A stretch of 42,072 nucleotides of DNA, taken from assembly GCA_946541595.1 (NCBI GenBank), contig CAMNJU010000005.1, positions 1-42,072 of the forward strand, given 5' to 3'. A program made the translations under genes and the position numbers. The stretch comes from an uncultured Planctomycetales bacterium. Its GTDB lineage: Bacteria > Planctomycetota > Planctomycetia > Pirellulales > Thermoguttaceae. This document shows, piece after piece, positions 9,405 to 20,321 of the stretch (its first letter is position 1; each line of letters opens with the position of its first letter). The notes under the pieces were generated by a model. The model had not been told where the DNA came from. It made no database searches and saw only the letters and a list, made by a program, of their open reading frames with translations.

Positions 9405-11699
9405 TTAGTAGACGCGCGTGTTCTCCTCTTTGACGAGCGGTTCAAGGTCGTCGGAGCTAAGTTGGAATTCGACTCGGCAGTCTCCGTTCGCGTTCGGTTT
9501 AGCTTTAATTTTGTACGTTACGCTGGATTTAGCGGGAATAGACGGGATCTTTTCAAAGACGACGACTCCTTTTCTGCTTGTCGCCTTGGTCGGTCCGTCG
9601 GTCGCCAGAATTGAAATGGCGTCCGTAGTCAGGACTTGAAGAACCACGTTGTTGGATTCTTTCGTTCCTCTATTTTCAATTTTGACGGTATATTCAAACT
9701 CCCTGCCTACTTCAACGAGATCGGTCGACGAACTGACGTTGAACGAAAGCGCCGCGATTCCTTCGATAGAAATGGAGTGCGACGTTTGCGCGGTCAAATT
9801 ATTGGGCCCTTGGGCGCCAAATATAAGTTCGGCCTGACTCGCTTCCGTCGTTTGAAGCGTAAGTTCAATTTCAGCGTCCGTCTGCGCAGGCAGTTCAGCG
9901 AGATCCCAGTAGACGCTGTGCTCGTCTTCTTTGTACGCGCCAAGGTTGTTCGCTTGGACGAACGAGGTTCCACGCGGAAGCTGCGCGATTAACCGAACGT
10001 CGAACGCCGAAGCGTCGCCGACGTTTTTGACGTCGAGAGTGAAGGTCGTCGGACGACCGAGATAAGCTTTTTGCGGACCGGAAATGGCCAGTTCCAACAT
10101 GGGCGCGACAATATTAATTCTGGTTTCTGCCGATTTTGCTTCGCAGTCGTCTGCCGTGATCGTGAGAATATTGACAACTTCGCCAGCAGCAACGCTTTCC
10201 AGAGTGAGCGGGAGCCGCTTCGATTCGCCAGGATTGAGAGTTCCAAGCGTGTTGTTCAAGACGTCGCCTTGCGGATGATGAAGTCCGTTAGGAATGCGTT
10301 CTTCTAATTTTACGTTATTGGCTACGCCGGTGCCGACGTTAGAGACGACAATGTCAAAAACAACCTTTTCTCCTAACTCTACGGAATCCGCCGCGGTTAC
10401 TTCTACTTTCAGTTCCGGCTGCGAGCATTTCGTTTGACTCGAGGCCGAAGCGGCGATCATGACGGTCGCTACGCTGCCGAAAGTTCCTTCTTGAGTCGGA
10501 ATAATCGAGTATTCAAATTTCTTTTCCGCGCCTGGCTGAAGCTCAAAGGCCGGCCAAATCAATTCGCCCTGTTGATTGGGCGCGACGTCGGACGAGCCCG
10601 ACTCAAATTGCGCTCCGGTTGGGATGGAATCCCGAAGGATAATATTCTTTACCGTCTTCTTTCCAAGGTTTTTAACGGAAACGACGATCTGGGCGGGCTT
10701 GTTCGTTCGAACTTCTTCTGGGGCCGTTTTCTCTACCGTTATTTGAGTTGTCTGTGGCCCTTCAAATTCCTCGTTGGGGGTCGGCAGGCTAGCCGCGCTT
10801 CTCGCTACGAACTGGAGTAGGGCGTCCGACAGCGCGCCGTTTGTCATTCCGCTGGCTTGTGGAATTTGATTGAAGTTAGGAGTAGGAGTCGCAGACATAC
10901 TGAACGGCGCGGCATTTTCTGTCGAAACAGTATTGGTTGAGCCTGATTGCATTGTGGGAATAGGACCGTCAGGTTGTTCGTCCAACGCTCTGACGTTTTG
11001 CGGGGATTCCGAAACGGCCGGAAACGGCGTTACTCCCTGTTCTTCATTGAGCAGATCGTCGATTTCCGCGTTTGCCGCAGGAGCGGGGAAGTTTGATTCT
11101 GGCGCTTCGTCAAGCGCTTGTATTGGGATGGGAACGCCGCTGTCCTGCTGAACCATGGAGATTGAACCTTGCGGCGCCGTCTGAGTAGTTTCTCCCAAAC
11201 CATTTTGTTCGAAACGGTCGCTTATTTCGGCTTCTGACGGCGAGAAAAGCGCCGGTTGCGTGGAGACTGGCGCTTCTGGCGTTTCAACACTGGGGAACGA
11301 CTTGTCGAAAGAAGAATCAATATCCGCAGCTTCGTCTGTCAATGTGTCGACTGTAGGAAGAGTGTTGGGCGAACTCACTGCCGCTGCGTCAGGATCGACT
11401 ACGGAAAGATTGAGCGCGCTTTCGGACGCCGCGGGAATATTTCCGCCTTGCGGGTATGCGGCGTCGTCGAGCGTCGGCGCGTTAGTAGAAATCGGTTCCG
11501 ACGCCACAGACAGCGATAGGGAGCCCGTCGGCCGCTGTCCTGACTCGGCCTGAGTTGAACGGAGATTTTGCGCCGTTGTTCCTTGCGCCGCGCTGAGTTC
11601 GGTCGGCGAGCTGAGTTGACGACAAGTCCAAACGACCCCGGCGACAATGAGAGTCGCTCCAACAAAACCAACGACGCATTGAAGCGCTGAACGTTTCAT
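9405..11699 (-). CDS. Exported DUF11-repeat protein
   Basis: N-terminal TM/signal (CVVGFVGATLIVAGVVW), a low-complexity linker, then repeats such as VVSVKNLGKKTVKNIILRDSIPTGAQFESG, DIVVSNVGTGVANNVKLEERIPNGL, TLDVKNVGDASAFDVRLIAQLPRGTSF, TVKIENRGTKESNNVVLQV. Confidence 0.85.
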   Translation of the reverse strand: MKRSALQCVVGFVGATLIVAGVVWTCRQLSSPTELSAAQGTTAQNLRSTQAESGQRPTGSLSLSVASEPISTNAPTLDDAAYPQGGNIPAASESALNLSVVDPDAAAVSSPNTLPTVDTLTDEAADIDSSFDKSFPSVETPEAPVSTQPALFSPSEAEISDRFEQNGLGETTQTAPQGSISMVQQDSGVPIPIQALDEAPESNFPAPAANAEIDDLLNEEQGVTPFPAVSESPQNVRALDEQPDGPIPTMQSGSTNTVSTENAAPFSMSATPTPNFNQIPQASGMTNGALSDALLQFVARSAASLPTPNEEFEGPQTTQITVEKTAPEEVRTNKPAQIVVSVKNLGKKTVKNIILRDSIPTGAQFESGSSDVAPNQQGELIWPAFELQPGAEKKFEYSIIPTQEGTFGSVATVMIAASASSQTKCSQPELKVEVTAADSVELGEKVVFDIVVSNVGTGVANNVKLEERIPNGLHHPQGDVLNNTLGTLNPGESKRLPLTLESVAAGEVVNILTITADDCEAKSAETRINIVAPMLELAISGPQKAYLGRPTTFTLDVKNVGDASAFDVRLIAQLPRGTSFVQANNLGAYKEDEHSVYWDLAELPAQTDAEIELTLQTTEASQAELIFGAQGPNNLTAQTSHSISIEGIAALSFNVSSSTDLVEVGREFEYTVKIENRGTKESNNVVLQVLTTDAISILATDGPTKATSRKGVVVFEKIPSIPAKSSVTYKIKAKPNANGDCRVEFQLSSDDLEPLVKEENTRVY

Positions 11700-12144
11700 T
11701 AGTAATCCTGGTTAGTTGTTGCGTTCAGTTTAGCGCCGTATACACGTAAAACTGACGACAGTATGACGAAACTAATTTCCAAATTCCGGACAACCGTACG
11801 ACGAACGATTCCAAGAAGGAGTTCGTTGGAACGTGATACGCGTAAAACGCGGCATAAGCGCGTAAAATCACGCAATTTTCCTGATGTTTTGTATAAAACA
11901 GGGAAAAACGTCGGCACGTTTCGTCCGTGAACGCGCGCGACGTACGGCTTGATTGCATTTACAGGCCGTGTAAACCGATCGCGAATCCCTTCTTCGGTTG
12001 ATTTCAAGTCGACAACAAGCGGAATCCGGCAGGCCGTTTTCGCCTTCTTTGAAACCCGTTTGGATAATAACGTTTTTATTTTCACGAGAAAATAGCATTT
12101 TTCAAAAACTCTGCGAGCGTAAGTAGAGAGAGATGACAGAAAAA

Positions 12145-12176
12145 GGCGCCGTAAACGTCAGGTGGTCTACGGCGCC
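12145..12176 (-). terminator. Rho-independent terminator downstream of DUF1573 gene
   Basis: ggcgccgta ... tacggcgcc 9-bp stem; on the minus strand followed by tttttctg. Confidence 0.75.
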
Positions 12177-12219
12177 TGTAAGCGCGAGAGAGTTAAACGC
12201 ATCCTATCCGGTTGCGTTT

Positions 12220-13641
12220 TCATTTTTTTTCTTCATTCGAGACTTGCACAACCTTCCAGCCAGAGGTCGAATTATCTATCGGCCGCTCTGCGTTCAGTTC
12301 CGTTTCCGTTAAGGCAGGACGAACCCGAGTGGAACCTTGCCATGAGCTTTCGTCTGCGGCCTCTTCTGTTGAGTTTTCCGCTTCGTCGGCTTTTCCAGCG
12401 TATTGGGGTCCAGGGACAGACGGCGCCGATATCCAGTTGTTTTCCGTTTCAGCCGGTCGCGTACCGTTTACGTTCCCCTCATTTGCTAATTTATTGCCGT
12501 CTTCTGCCTTCCAAAGGACTTCTCCTTTTTCGTACGTGGAGATAACCGACGTTGTAATTCGATTAGAGGTTTGGAGTGTTTTTTTCGGCTTTCCAACGAT
12601 ATGCCCTGTCGCTTGAACGGCGATCTTTTGTACTTCTGATCCGGCTTCGGCGGGCTTCGTCGAAATAACGATCGTTGCGGCGACGTCGCCGAGGAGTCCG
12701 TCTGGGGACAGCGTAATCGGGACGACATGCACTGAGCGAGTTAAATCTGTTTTGACGAAACTCAGCCGAGGATCGTCGGAAGAAACGTCTATAATTTTAA
12801 ACGGAGTCGCGCCGCTTACGACCAAGTTTTTAGTAAGTTCTTGATTTGATCCGACGACCCCCAACTGCAAATAGCTCGGTTTGGCGCTTAGCGGTTCCAC
12901 GACCAGTCCCTGAACCGGCAGAAACACGGACGAAGAGGCGCGATCATATTCGTTTGTCTGGAATCTTAGCAGATCGTGAATATATCCAGGCTTGGCGTCC
13001 GGTTTTAGCTCAACTGTAATTTCGTAAACGACGCCGTTTCCGTCGCGGCTTCTCTCCAGAGCTTCTGCGCGAATGCTCGGATTTGTCTTTTGGATGGCGG
13101 TAATTGCCCAGTTTGGATTGCCTTTATACTGGAGAAATCCCTTTTTAACCACATGTTCGCCGTGGGAGGCCGTTCCAAATTCAATGAGTCCTGGCTCGAA
13201 TCCTACGTCGGGGCGAATATAGGTTCTGACTTGGAGCTGCACCTCGGAAAGCAGCGGTTTACTGAACGTTACTCTAATAGTCGCCTTCCGCTGTTTGGTG
13301 TGCTCGCGACCTGAAGTATCGACTCGCGCGACGATTTCGCCTGTTTCGTTGGGGTGAATGACCGTTTTCGTCGCGCTTGCTTTGGTACAGCCGCAGTTGG
13401 AAGAAACGGACGCGACGACCACGTCCTCTTTGTAGATGTTTTTAAATTTAAAACGCTGTTCCACGTTGGCATGCAGCGCGACGCTTCCAAAATCATGCGT
13501 TAATTCCGTGCCAAGTTCGCTGAACATTTTTACTGCCCATTGGCTCGACTGAGCATAGAGCGGGCGAACATTTAGAAGGATCAGAGTCAGCATACAGGCT
13601 AAGACGACTGAAAATTGTTTGCGTCGTTCGCTTTTTTTCAT
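12220..13641 (-). CDS. DUF1573 domain-containing exported protein
   Basis: Signal peptide MKKSERRKQFSVVLACMLTLILLNVRPLYAQ; LTHDFGSVALHANVEQRFKFKNIYKEDVVVASVSSNCGCTKAS...NETGEIVARVDT is typical of DUF1573. Confidence 0.85.
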   Translation of the reverse strand: MKKSERRKQFSVVLACMLTLILLNVRPLYAQSSQWAVKMFSELGTELTHDFGSVALHANVEQRFKFKNIYKEDVVVASVSSNCGCTKASATKTVIHPNETGEIVARVDTSGREHTKQRKATIRVTFSKPLLSEVQLQVRTYIRPDVGFEPGLIEFGTASHGEHVVKKGFLQYKGNPNWAITAIQKTNPSIRAEALERSRDGNGVVYEITVELKPDAKPGYIHDLLRFQTNEYDRASSSVFLPVQGLVVEPLSAKPSYLQLGVVGSNQELTKNLVVSGATPFKIIDVSSDDPRLSFVKTDLTRSVHVVPITLSPDGLLGDVAATIVISTKPAEAGSEVQKIAVQATGHIVGKPKKTLQTSNRITTSVISTYEKGEVLWKAEDGNKLANEGNVNGTRPAETENNWISAPSVPGPQYAGKADEAENSTEEAADESSWQGSTRVRPALTETELNAERPIDNSTSGWKVVQVSNEEKK

Positions 13642-14502
13642 GATTCGTCTCCTGTTTTGCGTCTATTTTCTGGGGTACGACCCAATTGGGCGTCGTCGAC
13701 TTTCTGGCTTTCACCGTCTGTTTCGGCCGTAATTATCCGCTATTCGTTTTAAAAGGAAATCGCGTGAGAAACGAAGAGCGCAAATTGCTCCTCAGGTCGT
13801 TTATCGACTGGTAATGACGTACTAATTAGAAAAAATGGTAAAATCGACACAAACGTCTTATAAGTAAAATAAAGACTTTTATTGGAAACGTCTTTTTTTT
13901 ATGATTTTTTTTCTTTGAATCAACAGATTTGACGTTAGTCTAATTCTTATCTCTTTGAGCCGTCGCATCGTTTATGAGAAAATTGACTGTTGTGTCGGTC
14001 AAATGAACTGGCAATCAATTCGATCTGTTTTATTAGCGGCAAGGAATGAAGCAGTTTTTTTTGTAGGTCGATAAGAGATGTAATCGCATTTTAATCTGGG
14101 CGGTTTGCACGGGATAGAAATGACGGTTGTATTGATTGTAGTGGTTGCAAGGAGGCTTTTACACTGCATTCCGTTTAAAGTGACGCTTTTTCACTTTTTG
14201 CGGATTTTTTTAATTTATAATACAACGAAAAGAAACGCGAATCGTATTGGAGATATCGGTTTGCGTAGGGACGTGCGTTTCCACGTATTCATAGATTAGA
14301 AAACGTTGAGCGACTGACGGTTTCGTAGGAGTTGGCGGTTTTGAAGCGCGATTTAGTTGGCGTTTCAGAGAAGCCTTGCGTTGTCGGTCTGTTCGCATAG
14401 CGAAACTGACGTTTTGTACAGAGTGTTATTTTGGCTTCCTTAAAATTAACTACACCGTCCTTTGTTTGCCGCAACGCCCACCGACGCGAGGCAGCGTTTG
14501 GC

Positions 14503-16533
14503 ATGTTGGCCCGTCTTGTGGTTATCGTTTTATTTGGGGCCGCCGCGTCGTCGAGCTATGCGCAAATTGTCCAGTTTCCTCTTCTCGGCGGCGGACGCGC
14601 GTTAGACGGCACGGCTCGTTTTAACAACGCCCCCTCGGCAGAACGATCTGCCCCAGAAGTTGTTGTATCGCCTAATGTCAGCCCGCAAGTTGGCGTTCAT
14701 CAAACGCTTGTGCAGGATTTAACTCCTGCGTCCGAAGGTTGGAATTCAGCTAACGCCGCGCCAGCGTCCTCGCCACGCCGCTTAAATTCCGACTCCGCGC
14801 GTGAACGTCGCGCTCCGACGCGTCCTAATGCCGGCTCCGTCGACGCTCAAACTCACGTTCGGGACTCCGGCGCCGTTCCCCAGCAGTCTTCGCGCGGAAA
14901 CGGAAATCCCGCCAATTCCAAGAATCCAACGAAACATGAATTACGGACGCGCAACATTGCGCCCTGTCTCTTTGTTTCTGAGGGAGAATACGACTTCCTT
15001 CGCGTGATTAGGCCGGAACAAGTTACGGATATCGCGGCCCCGCCTCGGGGATTGGTCGTTGCCCTGCCGCGTAAGAATTTTTGGATAGCCGATAAAATTC
15101 TGGCAGAGGAAGAGAAAGAAAATCAAACGAAAGGCGAGAACGCCGGGGCTAATCCTGATTTAAACGTTCGCGGTCAAGTCGCGAACGGTTCTGAGGTTGG
15201 CAAAAGCGTCGAGATCGCCGAAGAAGAACCTGACGATTATGTGGTGTTTCTTCTGACGAATCTTGATCCGGACGAACAGCTCATGCTGCAGGACGCCCGC
15301 GACGGCAAATGGGACTTTGCCGATCTTTTGACTGCGTCTCTCATAGCTGAAGGATTGACGACGCGCGAGAGCAGGGCGCATTTCCGTTCACGGTTTGAGA
15401 CGCTTCTTGCGTCTTTAAAGGTTCAGACGAACAATCTGAGCGACGAACTTATGAAGACGCAGCGCGTCTACGATTTCCTTCACAAAACGACGCTTGTCTC
15501 CAAGTATGATTTGAACTGTTCAAGCGTTTCGGCGTCGTTGGATACCGGCGTTTTTAACTGTGTGAGCGCGACCGTTCTTTTCAACTGCTTTGCGTCTCGC
15601 GTCGGATTGGAAGTTGCCGCGCTTGAAACGACGGGACACGCTAAAAGCCGCGTCAAATATGCCGAATCGTACTTGGATATTGAAACGACTTGTTCCTCTT
15701 GGGATCGCTTGCCTGACCGCGTTCATGCCTATTCGCACGCTCGCGTTAATACTAAGCGCGTGGAACAGGAACTGCACGGTATGGCGGCGCCTGTTGAAGG
15801 ACCGACGACGGGACTTGCCGAAAGGGGAGCTGCGCTAGCCAATAACGTTTTAGCCGGTTCTTCCGAGACTAAGTTGAGAACGGCGTCGACGCGTACCCCG
15901 ACGGGCCGTGTTCAGTTTAAGCCGATAGAGTTTGACAGCGGAACAGACGTTGAATTGGCGTCTGCTTCTCATACCAAAAGCAAAGACAGTCTTGGTCCTT
16001 CCGCTGAAAAATCCGTAATCGACGGCTCGACCGAGGGCGCGAAGGAAACTCCGACCGCAGATTCGGCCCAAGAGATGGGGTCGACGACGTTTGGAATAGA
16101 TGAAGAAGCTCCGATGGGGTACTCTTTTACGCGCACTCGCCGTCCTATGCGTGAAATTACCGACGTTGAGCTCGTAGCGACGATTTACTACAACGTTGGC
16201 GTCGATCATTATCAGGCCGGCGATTACGAGGGGGCGATTGCGTCTTATATCAAGGCTGTGCAATTAGCTCCTAACAACAAGACGATGCTCGGAAATTTGA
16301 AGGCGACTTTGAACAACTGGGCTATTGACCTGGCCACGAAAGAAAAACGTTACGACGCCGCTATAAAAATTACTGAACTTGGACTCAGAATCGATCCTAA
16401 TTTTCATGAGTTCAAGATGAACATGCCAATCTTCTTCCGTGATTGGATCGAGTATTTAGCGAAAGACGATAAGTGGGACGAGGCCGCCCGCGTTAGAGAG
16501 AAATATTGGAAAATGTTCCCAAATGGGAAGTGA
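14503..16533 (+). CDS. Exported transglutaminase-like / tetratricopeptide repeat protein
   Basis: ORF 14431..16533 (TTG); ATG at 14503 gives signal peptide MLARLVVIVLFGAAASSSYAQ. Cys/His region GVFNCVSATVLFNCFASRVGLEVAALETTGHAKSRV; C-terminal TPR YYNVGVDHYQAGDYEGAIASYIKAVQLAPNN. Confidence 0.75.
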   Translation: MLARLVVIVLFGAAASSSYAQIVQFPLLGGGRALDGTARFNNAPSAERSAPEVVVSPNVSPQVGVHQTLVQDLTPASEGWNSANAAPASSPRRLNSDSARERRAPTRPNAGSVDAQTHVRDSGAVPQQSSRGNGNPANSKNPTKHELRTRNIAPCLFVSEGEYDFLRVIRPEQVTDIAAPPRGLVVALPRKNFWIADKILAEEEKENQTKGENAGANPDLNVRGQVANGSEVGKSVEIAEEEPDDYVVFLLTNLDPDEQLMLQDARDGKWDFADLLTASLIAEGLTTRESRAHFRSRFETLLASLKVQTNNLSDELMKTQRVYDFLHKTTLVSKYDLNCSSVSASLDTGVFNCVSATVLFNCFASRVGLEVAALETTGHAKSRVKYAESYLDIETTCSSWDRLPDRVHAYSHARVNTKRVEQELHGMAAPVEGPTTGLAERGAALANNVLAGSSETKLRTASTRTPTGRVQFKPIEFDSGTDVELASASHTKSKDSLGPSAEKSVIDGSTEGAKETPTADSAQEMGSTTFGIDEEAPMGYSFTRTRRPMREITDVELVATIYYNVGVDHYQAGDYEGAIASYIKAVQLAPNNKTMLGNLKATLNNWAIDLATKEKRYDAAIKITELGLRIDPNFHEFKMNMPIFFRDWIEYLAKDDKWDEAARVREKYWKMFPNGK

Positions 16534-16556
16534 CCGCAGTAAAACGGTAAAAAGAA

Positions 16557-16600
16557 ACGTCGGAGAACGTCTTTGAGCTAGACGTCTTCCGACGTTTTTG
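16557..16600. terminator. Bidirectional terminator between convergent genes
   Basis: acgtcgga-ga-acgtct / agacgt-ct-tccgacgt hairpin followed by ttttt; lies between genes ending at 16533 (+) and 16602 (-). Confidence 0.75.
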
Positions 16601-16601
16601 A

Positions 16602-17711
16602 TTACCTTCTCTGAGGCGCCGACGATGGAACGTATACCGCTCCAAGATTTATTTTAGAGTCGTATCCGAGATCCAGTTCGCGGTTAGGATCCGGCTGCGG
16701 CGGAACGCTCGCCACTTTTACCGGCTCTTTGACCTCAGGATCGGGAGCCTTTGCCATGTCGGAGGCGGCGTCCGGCGTTTCTTGTGTTTTTGCGCCTTTG
16801 TCTGAATCTTCTTTTTCTTCGCCGTTCTCTTCAACGTCGAGTTTTTCTTCCGCTGTTTCTTCGACTGCTTTTGCGAGTCCTTCTTCGCGTATTTTCTGAA
16901 GTCGCTCGATTGCTTTTTCGTCAAGTTCCTGGTAGACCGCGTCCGAGGTAAGCGCAGCGGCGTCTTCTCCGACGACGCGTTCGCCGAACGTTGGCGTGGG
17001 CAGCGCGTCGTCGGCTCCCAGCCGCACGCCCCCCTTCTTATCGAACGTCGCGGTAGTGAACGGCCCTGCGCCAAAGATCCAACGGTCTCTAATTCGCGCA
17101 GATTTCGTATCGATACCCGACTGCCAGATAATCGAACCGGTCGTTTTGTTGTACGCCCACATGACTAACTTAACTTGCGCCTTTTGATCTGTCCTCTTAA
17201 TGAGCGCAAATTCCGGAATCGACGTGGCCGTTGTGAGAGTGCCGATAGCGGGCACGGTCGTTTCGGGAATTCCGTACATAAGGTCGTAGCGGTTTGTTCC
17301 GACCGTTCCGGGCGCAATTTCCACGATATAGTCCGCCGCGTCTTCCGCGTCTTTAACAAACGCTCCGTTTGCGGCGAGTTGTTGACGAACCAGACTCTTA
17401 AGATAATCGCCGTCCGTCGTCGTATTGGCAGATTTTACAAAGACCTTTAGACCGGAGAGGCGCGTATAGTCGTACTCGTCTACGAGATCTTCCATCGCGC
17501 TTGAAATGAGAAGCTGTTCGGTAGCCGTACGGCTCGTATCGGAGAATTTCGTCGTGCCGCATCCGATAGACAACGTTGAGACAACCGCCAAGACGGCAAA
17601 AAACGCCAGACGCAGGTTCGTCTGCGACGCTTTTGCTTTATTCGCGCTGGTTGAACGTGAGATTCGCCTGCCGTTAAACGACAAGAGAAGATGAGAACGC
17701 GGCATTGCCAA
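16602..17711 (-). CDS. Putative lipoprotein (DUF6655-like) with charged C-terminal tail
   Basis: Lipobox-like STLSIGCGTTKFSDTSRTATEQLLIS; charged Glu/Lys-rich C-terminal region. Confidence 0.65.
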   Translation of the reverse strand: MAMPRSHLLLSFNGRRISRSTSANKAKASQTNLRLAFFAVLAVVSTLSIGCGTTKFSDTSRTATEQLLISSAMEDLVDEYDYTRLSGLKVFVKSANTTTDGDYLKSLVRQQLAANGAFVKDAEDAADYIVEIAPGTVGTNRYDLMYGIPETTVPAIGTLTTATSIPEFALIKRTDQKAQVKLVMWAYNKTTGSIIWQSGIDTKSARIRDRWIFGAGPFTTATFDKKGGVRLGADDALPTPTFGERVVGEDAAALTSDAVYQELDEKAIERLQKIREEGLAKAVEETAEEKLDVEENGEEKEDSDKGAKTQETPDAASDMAKAPDPEVKEPVKVASVPPQPDPNRELDLGYDSKINLGAVYVPSSAPQRR

Positions 17712-17935
17712 AAACTCCTTTTTTTGTGCGTCGGTATTTTTTTCGTGAAAGTCGAATCGTTTCGTCGCATAAAAACATCCTGAGTTTTATGCGACGGACC
17801 GTAAAACACGCGTTGCGTATTTTGTTCGCTTGCGAAATAAAAACGCCGGGCGTTCAGTATAGACTTTTTTTAATATTGAGTGAAGTCCTGTTTTCCCTCC
17901 GTTCAAAATCGTATTGGATTTCCTTTTCCTCGCAA

Positions 17936-17969
17936 CTAAAAAACGGGTCGGCGCAGAGCGCCGGCCCGT
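17936..17969 (-). terminator. Rho-independent terminator downstream of Aas-like gene
   Basis: acgggtcggcgc-aga-gcgccggcccgt stem; minus strand followed by ttttttag. Confidence 0.75.
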
Positions 17970-17999
17970 CCGTATTAGCGTCCGTAACGTTGAGGATTA

Positions 18000-20321
18000 T
18001 TAGATTTCCCGATCGACTCCGTAGAGTTCCATCGCTTTACGTTTGATCCCTTTGAGATCCAGTTTTCCCGATCCGAGCACAGGAAGCTGGTCTATTTCCC
18101 TGAAATTCGCAGGCGCCGGAATCCAAAGGGGAGGCAGCAAGTCGAGCTCCCTCGTTTTTTTGCATATGTCTTCCGGGGAAACGGGCAAGTCGACGCACAA
18201 AGCGACAAGTTTTTCGCCTTTCTTTTCATCAGGCACGGCGGTAATAACGATTTGAATCGGATTATCGTCGGCGTCTCCGCCGGCGTTTCCGCCGTTCTGT
18301 TCCGCAATGAGCGCGCGCGTTGCTTCGGCGAGCCGTTCCTCAATAAGAACGTGCGGGGCCATTTCGCCGCCTATTTTAGAAATTCGCGATTCGCGGCCCG
18401 TAATGAAAATGAAATTGTATTCGTCGATACGCGCAATATCGCCAGTGACATACCATCCGTCCCTAAACATTTTCGACGTTAATTCAGGTTCGTCTAAATA
18501 TCCGGGAGTTACAGAGTTGCCCTTAACAATGAGCATGCCCGGCGTGTTGGGAGGCAATTCTTCTCCCGTGTCAAGGTTGACGACTTTCGCGACAAATCCC
18601 GGGTCGGCGCGTCCTACGGATCCTTCCTCATGGTAGGGAGTGATCCTGTCGGGAGCGCGATGCGTTGGGATATTGTGACATAGAACCGGCGCAAGTTCGG
18701 TAGTTCCGTAACCTTCATCCAGTTCGTAACCGAACTTTTCTTTCCAATCGCTGTACAGATCGGGAGAAACTTTTTCTGCGCCCGGAATTGGGAAATCCAC
18801 AGAAGCATAGTCCTCTTTCGGGCACTTCCTGACGTAAGTTCTCATGAACGTTGGAGTCGAAATGAAGAGCGTAGGCTTTAGCTTTCTGGCCGTTTCTCCA
18901 ACCATTTTGTAATCAAGCGGATTGTAGTGGTATGCGCACCGGAAAGATTGAATAAGCGGGAACCATACCGTGACCGTATACCCAAAGGAGTGGAAGAACG
19001 GGAGCGTTCCATACAGAGCGTCGTCCCTTTCCGGCATAGCGGATTGAACAAAACTCTGGCAGTTGGCGACAATATTGAGGTTCGTCAAAACCGTTCCCTT
19101 GGGCAGACCCGTCGAACCGCTCGTATAGACGATCGTATTGACGTCGGTCAACTTCTGTTTGGTAAGCCCTAGGACGCATTCCAAAAGGCAAGTCGGGAGA
19201 AGCGACTCTATGAACGCGACTATTTTATCGCTCGTACGCACTTCTGACTTTACTAACTCTTCCATGACGAGCAATTCGGCGTCAATTTTAAGATTGGGGA
19301 GTTTCTTCAAGAGCTGCGAGGAAGTGAAAACTTTTTTGAGCCCGACTTTCTTAGCGCAGTGATTGAGGACTTCGTTGGTAAAAGTGTAATTCAAGTTGAC
19401 AGGAATGCGGTGATCCATCGAGAGCGCAACGTTGACAAGCACGCCCGCAACGGAGGTCGGGAGGATGACTCCAACGTACTTTTCGTCTTTTAAAAGACGG
19501 CGGCACACGCGGCGAAGAACCAGAATTGCCAGCAGCGCTTTAAAGGAATCGAGCTCGCGGCCCGTCGAGTCGGCGAGGAGGTTGCGACCTCTACCGTACC
19601 TTCTCATTCCTCGAATAGCTTCGCGGGCAGGGGAACGCAGCCAGACGTTTTCCGGGTGTTTCTTATAGTCGCACGAGTCGACGGAAAGTTCCTGTACAAT
19701 ATGGAGGAGCCTTTGTGAAATCTGTTCGTCAGACTGTCCTAGGTCGCGCGCCTTTTTGAGATCAAAAGGTTGACCAAACGCAATTCTTGGACGGTATGTC
19801 GGATAGTATTTATACGTCTTTTTTCGCGCGTAAGCCCAGCGCGTACCAAAAAAACCGTCAATGTTAAAGGGGACGATCGGGATTTCCGGCGTTTTCTTGA
19901 GAATCGACAGGAACCCCGGCTTAAACGCGCGAACCTGTCCGTCGCGAGTCAACGCTCCTTCGGCAAAGATGCACACGACTTCGCCGTTGGCCAAAGCCTT
20001 TCGAGCCTCCTGAATCATTTTGACGCCCGATCTTGCATTGCCGGGAGAAAAGCTAATAACGCCAGTCGCTCGGATAACGAACTTTGCCAACTTATTTTTC
20101 TTAGGAAGAAACGCGGAGTCGGCAATAAAACGAACCGGCCGTCTAGAAGCGCAGTAGATAATGAGCGAATCCAAGAACGTATAATGGTTCCCAACAAGCA
20201 AAACGGGTCCCTGTTCTGGGATATTGTCTACGTCTAACGCATGGAGACGGTAGACTAAGCGCAGCCACTGCGTAACGCAAAACCGAAGGAAAGAAACGCA
20301 TACTTTTTCAAAACTAGTCAA
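18000..20321 (-). CDS. Bifunctional acyltransferase / acyl-ACP synthetase (Aas-like)
   Basis: ORF 18000..20492; proposed TTG start at 20321 (LTSFEKVCVSFLRF) with a purine-rich ggagaaa just upstream, overlapping the MFS stop. PlsC motif VGNHYTFLDSLI, FAEGALTRDGQ; AMP-binding motif TIVYTSGSTGLPKGT, DEGYGTTELAP, DGWYVTGDIARID. Confidence 0.85.
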   Translation of the reverse strand: MTSFEKVCVSFLRFCVTQWLRLVYRLHALDVDNIPEQGPVLLVGNHYTFLDSLIIYCASRRPVRFIADSAFLPKKNKLAKFVIRATGVISFSPGNARSGVKMIQEARKALANGEVVCIFAEGALTRDGQVRAFKPGFLSILKKTPEIPIVPFNIDGFFGTRWAYARKKTYKYYPTYRPRIAFGQPFDLKKARDLGQSDEQISQRLLHIVQELSVDSCDYKKHPENVWLRSPAREAIRGMRRYGRGRNLLADSTGRELDSFKALLAILVLRRVCRRLLKDEKYVGVILPTSVAGVLVNVALSMDHRIPVNLNYTFTNEVLNHCAKKVGLKKVFTSSQLLKKLPNLKIDAELLVMEELVKSEVRTSDKIVAFIESLLPTCLLECVLGLTKQKLTDVNTIVYTSGSTGLPKGTVLTNLNIVANCQSFVQSAMPERDDALYGTLPFFHSFGYTVTVWFPLIQSFRCAYHYNPLDYKMVGETARKLKPTLFISTPTFMRTYVRKCPKEDYASVDFPIPGAEKVSPDLYSDWKEKFGYELDEGYGTTELAPVLCHNIPTHRAPDRITPYHEEGSVGRADPGFVAKVVNLDTGEELPPNTPGMLIVKGNSVTPGYLDEPELTSKMFRDGWYVTGDIARIDEYNFIFITGRESRISKIGGEMAPHVLIEERLAEATRALIAEQNGGNAGGDADDNPIQIVITAVPDEKKGEKLVALCVDLPVSPEDICKKTRELDLLPPLWIPAPANFREIDQLPVLGSGKLDLKGIKRKAMELYGVDREI

